Below are positions 61,006 through 64,000 of a stretch of DNA of 64,000 bases, in pieces. Location: positions 186,001 through 250,000 of the forward strand of contig NZ_CP083808.1 of assembly GCF_020149765.1 (NCBI RefSeq). The letters are read 5' to 3'. The notes under the pieces are model-generated. The model worked only from the letters and a program-made list of their open reading frames with translations. It made no database searches and was not told the DNA's origin. The stretch is from Pantoea agglomerans (GTDB lineage: Bacteria; Pseudomonadota; Gammaproteobacteria; Enterobacterales; Enterobacteriaceae). Position numbers and translations under genes: made by a program. The stretch's first letter is position 1, and each line of letters opens with the position of its first letter.

Positions 61006-61184
61006 TGTTCGTTGAAATTATATCACTTTTCCTTGATCCCCGACTCAGGCATAAATGATGCATGGATGTTAAGTAATGGTAACACGAAGAGTTGTGAACG
61101 TGAAAACAGCTAAACCAATCGGGATATCCTGAGCAGAAAGCATTACACCAGATTGTCGATCACGAATTAGGATGCCAGATTAAA

Positions 61185-62168
61185 ATGACTCAGCCATTCG
61201 ATTTTACGATTAAAACCCTGCGCTTTGACGAAAATTATAACCCTTCGGAAAATACGCGCATCACCACTAACTTTGCCAATTTAGCCCGCGGCGATAAGCG
61301 CCAGGAAAATTTGCGCAACGCGCTGGCAATGATTGACAACCGCTTTAACTCGCTGGCGCACTGGGATAATCCCACCAGCGATCGCTATTCCGTCGAGATC
61401 GACATTATCTCCGCTGAGATGAGCATTGAGGCGTCCGGTAGCCGTGCGTCGTTCCCGGTAATTGAAATATTAAGACCCAATATTATCGATGGCAAAACCG
61501 GCCAGCGCCTCGAAGGTATTCCGGGCAATAACTTCTCTTCTTACGTGCGCGATTATGACTTCAGCGTGCTGCTGCCGGAGCACAACAAGAATAAAGCAGA
61601 CTTTACGCTTCCCGAGACCTTCGGCGATCTGCACGGCACCATTTTCAAACGTTTTGTGGCCTCGTCTGCCTATAAAGAACGCTTTCAAACCTCGCCGGTG
61701 ATCTGCCTGAGCGTCTCCAGCAAAAACGTTTACCACAGAACCAATAATCAGCACCCGGTGCTGGGCGTGGAATATCAGCAAGACCGCCCCTCACTGACCG
61801 ACCGCTACTTTGCGAAGATGGGTCTGCAGGTGCGCTATTTTATGCCGCAAAATAGCGTCGCGCCGCTGGCGTTCTATTTTAGCGGCGACCTGCTGGCCGA
61901 CTACAGCAACCTTGAGCTGATCGGCACCATCAGCACCATGGAGACCTTCCAGAAGATCTACCGGCCGGAGATCTATAACGCCAACTCCCCGGCGGGACAG
62001 CGCTATCAGCCGGACCTGAATCATCAGGATTACTCTTTAACTCGAATTGTTTACGACCGCGAAGAACGTAGTCAGTTAGCCGTTGAGCAGGGTAAGTTCA
62101 CCGAAGAGAACTTTATCAAACCCTATCAGACGCTGCTTGAGCAATGGGCTGTTCATTCCGTTCTTTGA
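61185..62168 (+). CDS. mesX: MesX (DUF1852), partner of a folate-independent methionine synthase
   Basis: A 327-residue soluble protein of the DUF1852 family: FTIKTLRFDENYNPSENTRI at the start and ALAMIDNRFNSLAHWDNP soon after. No signal peptide or known catalytic motif is visible. In the work on minimal methionine synthases (Price, Deutschbauer and Arkin), DUF1852 proteins named MesX were found beside MesD and were needed for its activity in an oxygen-dependent way. The gene here is directly followed, 26 bases on, by a short MetE-like gene, which is exactly that pairing. It probably supplies or channels the methyl donor; the chemistry is not known. Confidence 0.85.
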   Translation: MTQPFDFTIKTLRFDENYNPSENTRITTNFANLARGDKRQENLRNALAMIDNRFNSLAHWDNPTSDRYSVEIDIISAEMSIEASGSRASFPVIEILRPNIIDGKTGQRLEGIPGNNFSSYVRDYDFSVLLPEHNKNKADFTLPETFGDLHGTIFKRFVASSAYKERFQTSPVICLSVSSKNVYHRTNNQHPVLGVEYQQDRPSLTDRYFAKMGLQVRYFMPQNSVAPLAFYFSGDLLADYSNLELIGTISTMETFQKIYRPEIYNANSPAGQRYQPDLNHQDYSLTRIVYDREERSQLAVEQGKFTEENFIKPYQTLLEQWAVHSVL

Positions 62169-62194
62169 TTATCTAACCCACAGGGTCACGCTTT

Positions 62195-63226
62195 ATGAAA
62201 AAGTTATTACCAACCTCTACCGCTGGCAGCTTGCCTAAACCCTCCTGGCTGGCGCAGCCCGAGACGCTCTGGTCGCCGTGGAAATTACAGGATCGCGAGC
62301 TGGTCGACGGCAAAAAAGATGCCCTGCGGTTATGTCTGGCGGATCAGCTTGAGGCCGGCATCGATATCGTCAGCGATGGCGAACAAACGCGTCAGCATTT
62401 TGTCACCACCTTTATTGAACACCTGAGCGGCGTTGATTTTGAAAAGCGTGAGATCGTGAAAATTCGCGATCGCTATGACGCCAGCGTGCCGAGCGTGGTT
62501 GGCGAAGTGAGCCGTCAAAAGCCGGTGTTCGTTGAGGATGCGAAATTTCTACGTCAGCAGACCAGCCAGCCGATTAAATGGGCGCTGCCTGGCCCGATGA
62601 CGATGATCGATACCCTTTACGACGGCCACTACAAAAGCCGCGAAAAGCTGGCCTGGGAGTTCGCTAAAATTCTCAACCAGGAGGCCAAAGAGCTGGAGGC
62701 CGCTGGCGTAGATATTATTCAGTTCGACGAGCCAGCCTTTAACGTTTTCTTCGATGAAGTGAATGACTGGGGCATCGCGACGCTGGAGCGGGCGATTGAA
62801 GGTCTTAAGTGCGAAACGGCGGTGCATATTTGCTACGGCTACGGCATCAAAGCCAACACCGACTGGAAAAAGACGCTGGGAACGGAATGGCGTCAGTATG
62901 AAGAGATTTTCCCGAAACTGCAGAAGTCGAATATCGACATCGTTTCGCTGGAGTGTCAGAACTCACGCGTGCCGATGGATCTGATCGAGCTGATTCGCGG
63001 CAAAAAAGTGATGGTAGGCGCCATCGACGTGGCCACCAATACCATTGAGACCCCCGAAGAGGTTGCCAGCACCCTGCGCAAGGCGCTGCAGTTTGTTGAC
63101 GCCGATAAGCTCTATCCCTGCACTAACTGCGGCATGATCCCGTTGCCTCGTCACGTAGCCAACGGCAAGCTCAACGCCTTAAGCGCGGGCGCGGAGATTG
63201 TCCGAAAAGAGTTAATGGCTAAGTAA
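62195..63226 (+). CDS. mesD: MesD, core-type methionine synthase (MetE C-terminal domain)
   Basis: A 343-residue protein equal to only the C-terminal catalytic half of MetE (753 residues in E. coli). The zinc site is visible: His and Cys in AVHICYGYGIKAN and the second Cys in LYPCTNCGMIPLPRH. GIDIVSDGEQTRQHF and IDIIQ-like FDEPAFNVFFDEV form the homocysteine pocket. It lacks the N-terminal half that binds polyglutamyl methyltetrahydrofolate, so it cannot use that donor in the MetE way. Paired with mesX it fits MesD, which methylates homocysteine to methionine from an unknown donor. A GGGTCACG region precedes the ATG; the ribosome site is weak. Confidence 0.88.
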   Translation: MKKLLPTSTAGSLPKPSWLAQPETLWSPWKLQDRELVDGKKDALRLCLADQLEAGIDIVSDGEQTRQHFVTTFIEHLSGVDFEKREIVKIRDRYDASVPSVVGEVSRQKPVFVEDAKFLRQQTSQPIKWALPGPMTMIDTLYDGHYKSREKLAWEFAKILNQEAKELEAAGVDIIQFDEPAFNVFFDEVNDWGIATLERAIEGLKCETAVHICYGYGIKANTDWKKTLGTEWRQYEEIFPKLQKSNIDIVSLECQNSRVPMDLIELIRGKKVMVGAIDVATNTIETPEEVASTLRKALQFVDADKLYPCTNCGMIPLPRHVANGKLNALSAGAEIVRKELMAK

Positions 63227-63254
63227 CGCCGCCAGGCGCTGCAAAAGAGTGCCG

Positions 63255-63282
63255 TCCGGTTGGGCGTTTTCGCCTGACCGGA
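63255..63282 (+). terminator. Hairpin after mesD
   Basis: TCCGGTTGGGCG pairs with CGCCTGACCGGA through a TTTT loop, a 12-base stem with two G-T pairs, 28 bases after the mesD stop. No strong T run follows. The rest of the gap to 63448 shows no gene. Confidence 0.65.
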
Positions 63283-63448
63283 TTAACTTGCAGCCTCGAT
63301 CTCTACGGCAAGGAGAGAGCGGCGCATCCCCTTCCCTCGTCACGCCGCCATCAGCAGTTAAAAATAATTTTCCGCCGCTGCATCCAGTTGCCCTTCTCAC
63401 GCGTATATCCCTTTGTGAGCAACCTTATTGCTCCTTCAACGAGGATAT

Positions 63449-64000
63449 ATGATGAAAAAGTTAATCAGCCTTTCCGTTGTGTTCGCTGTCCTTTTCGTTT
63501 CAGCAGGCTCATGGGCCGCGATGAATGATGACGCTGTTATGGTTGGCGGCGCAGCGATGTATCCGCAAAAAAATATCGTCGAAAATGCATTAAATTCCCG
63601 AGATCACACCACCCTGGTGGCGGCCGTTAAGGCGGCGGGCCTGGTGGATACCCTGCAAGGCAAAGGCCCCTTTACGGTCTTTGCGCCCACCAACGCCGCT
63701 TTCGCCAGACTTCCTGCGGGCGCGGTAGATGACCTGCTCAAACCGGAGAACAAGGCGAAGCTCAGCAGCGTGCTCACCTATCATGTGGTAGCCGGCAAAT
63801 ATGATATGAAAGCGCTGGAGCATAAAATTAAGCAGGGCGGCGGCCATGCCGAACTGAAAACGGTGAACGGCCAGCCGCTATGGATTATGAGCAACGGCCC
63901 GCACAATATTCAGCTAAAAGATGCTCAGGGCAATATCGCCAATATCAGCACCTATGACGTCTACCAGAAGAATGGCGTGATTAACGTTATTGATACTGTT
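63449..64000 (+). CDS. Secreted fasciclin (FAS1) domain protein, cut by window end
   Basis: The frame starts at two ATG codons (63449 and 63452) after a GAGGA ribosome site and is still open at the last base. The signal peptide runs to about SAGSWA/AMN. A FAS1 domain follows: TTLVAAVKAAGLVDTLQG, the H1 motif GPFTVFAPTNAAFARLP, YHVVAGKYDM, and the H2 motif NGVINVIDTV right at the window edge. Only a few residues are probably missing, since single-domain bacterial FAS1 proteins are about 180-190 residues. Such secreted proteins are linked to adhesion or surface attachment. It is separated from mesD by a hairpin and appears to be monocistronic. Confidence 0.9.
   Translation, partial: MMKKLISLSVVFAVLFVSAGSWAAMNDDAVMVGGAAMYPQKNIVENALNSRDHTTLVAAVKAAGLVDTLQGKGPFTVFAPTNAAFARLPAGAVDDLLKPENKAKLSSVLTYHVVAGKYDMKALEHKIKQGGGHAELKTVNGQPLWIMSNGPHNIQLKDAQGNIANISTYDVYQKNGVINVIDTV

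Overview
The window looks like about 64 kb of chromosome from a member of the Enterobacterales, most likely the Erwiniaceae (Pantoea/Mixta/Erwinia type). This rests on the close match of many genes to enterobacterial families (betTIBA, eptA, lplA, ascGFB, a BglG/PTS operon), on high-GC coding, and on compact operons separated by hairpin terminators. No rRNA, tRNA, insertion sequence, integrase or CRISPR array was seen. The genus is inferred from gene content only.

Layout. 1-2.4 kb: end of an amidase, an aromatic amino acid permease and a small lipoprotein. 2.4-4.2 kb: an OprB-type sugar porin behind a BglG-type antitermination leader. 4.25-6.5 kb: an AT-rich, partly decayed stretch with a filamentous-haemagglutinin remnant and a GT9 glycosyltransferase. 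6.5-7.5 kb: a 4-oxalocrotonate tautomerase homologue and a DJ-1/PfpI protein. 7.5-13.5 kb: choline uptake and oxidation to glycine betaine (betT, betI, betB, betA). 13.5-18 kb: a DadA-type FAD oxidase, an XRE-cupin regulator and a polar amino acid ABC transporter, with twin palindromes at the divergent promoters. 18.5-22.2 kb: one 1251-residue protein fusing a clan GH-A glycosidase-like domain, a glycosyltransferase and an FAD oxidoreductase. 22.6-28.2 kb: an OYE-type flavoprotein, a small membrane protein, and a bgl-type operon (antiterminator, EIIBC, 6-phospho-beta-glucosidase). 28.2-36.5 kb: eptA, lplA, ascG/ascFB and a secreted esterase.

36.8-52.3 kb is the most interesting block: two divergent operons for a cellulose-synthase-like exopolysaccharide system. 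One side has an anti-sigma-type kinase, a STAS antagonist, a REC-PP2C phosphatase, an outer membrane barrel and an OpgC-like acyltransferase. The other has a GT2 synthase, three DUF3131 proteins in tandem, a hybrid histidine kinase (PAS-PAS-HK-REC-REC-Hpt) and a secreted GH2 glycosidase. I infer a phosphorelay that drives a partner switch and so controls production of an unknown beta-glycan; no sigma factor is present.

52.3-54.1 kb: a LysR regulator divergent from a HalD/BesD-family Fe(II)/2OG oxygenase that keeps the hydroxylase HxD motif. 54.6-61 kb: a four-gene carboxylate catabolic operon with a sigma-54 promoter and a PrpR-type enhancer-binding protein. 61-63.2 kb: mesX-mesD, a folate-independent methionine synthase system with a MetR box upstream. 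63.4 kb to the end: a secreted fasciclin-domain protein cut by the window edge.
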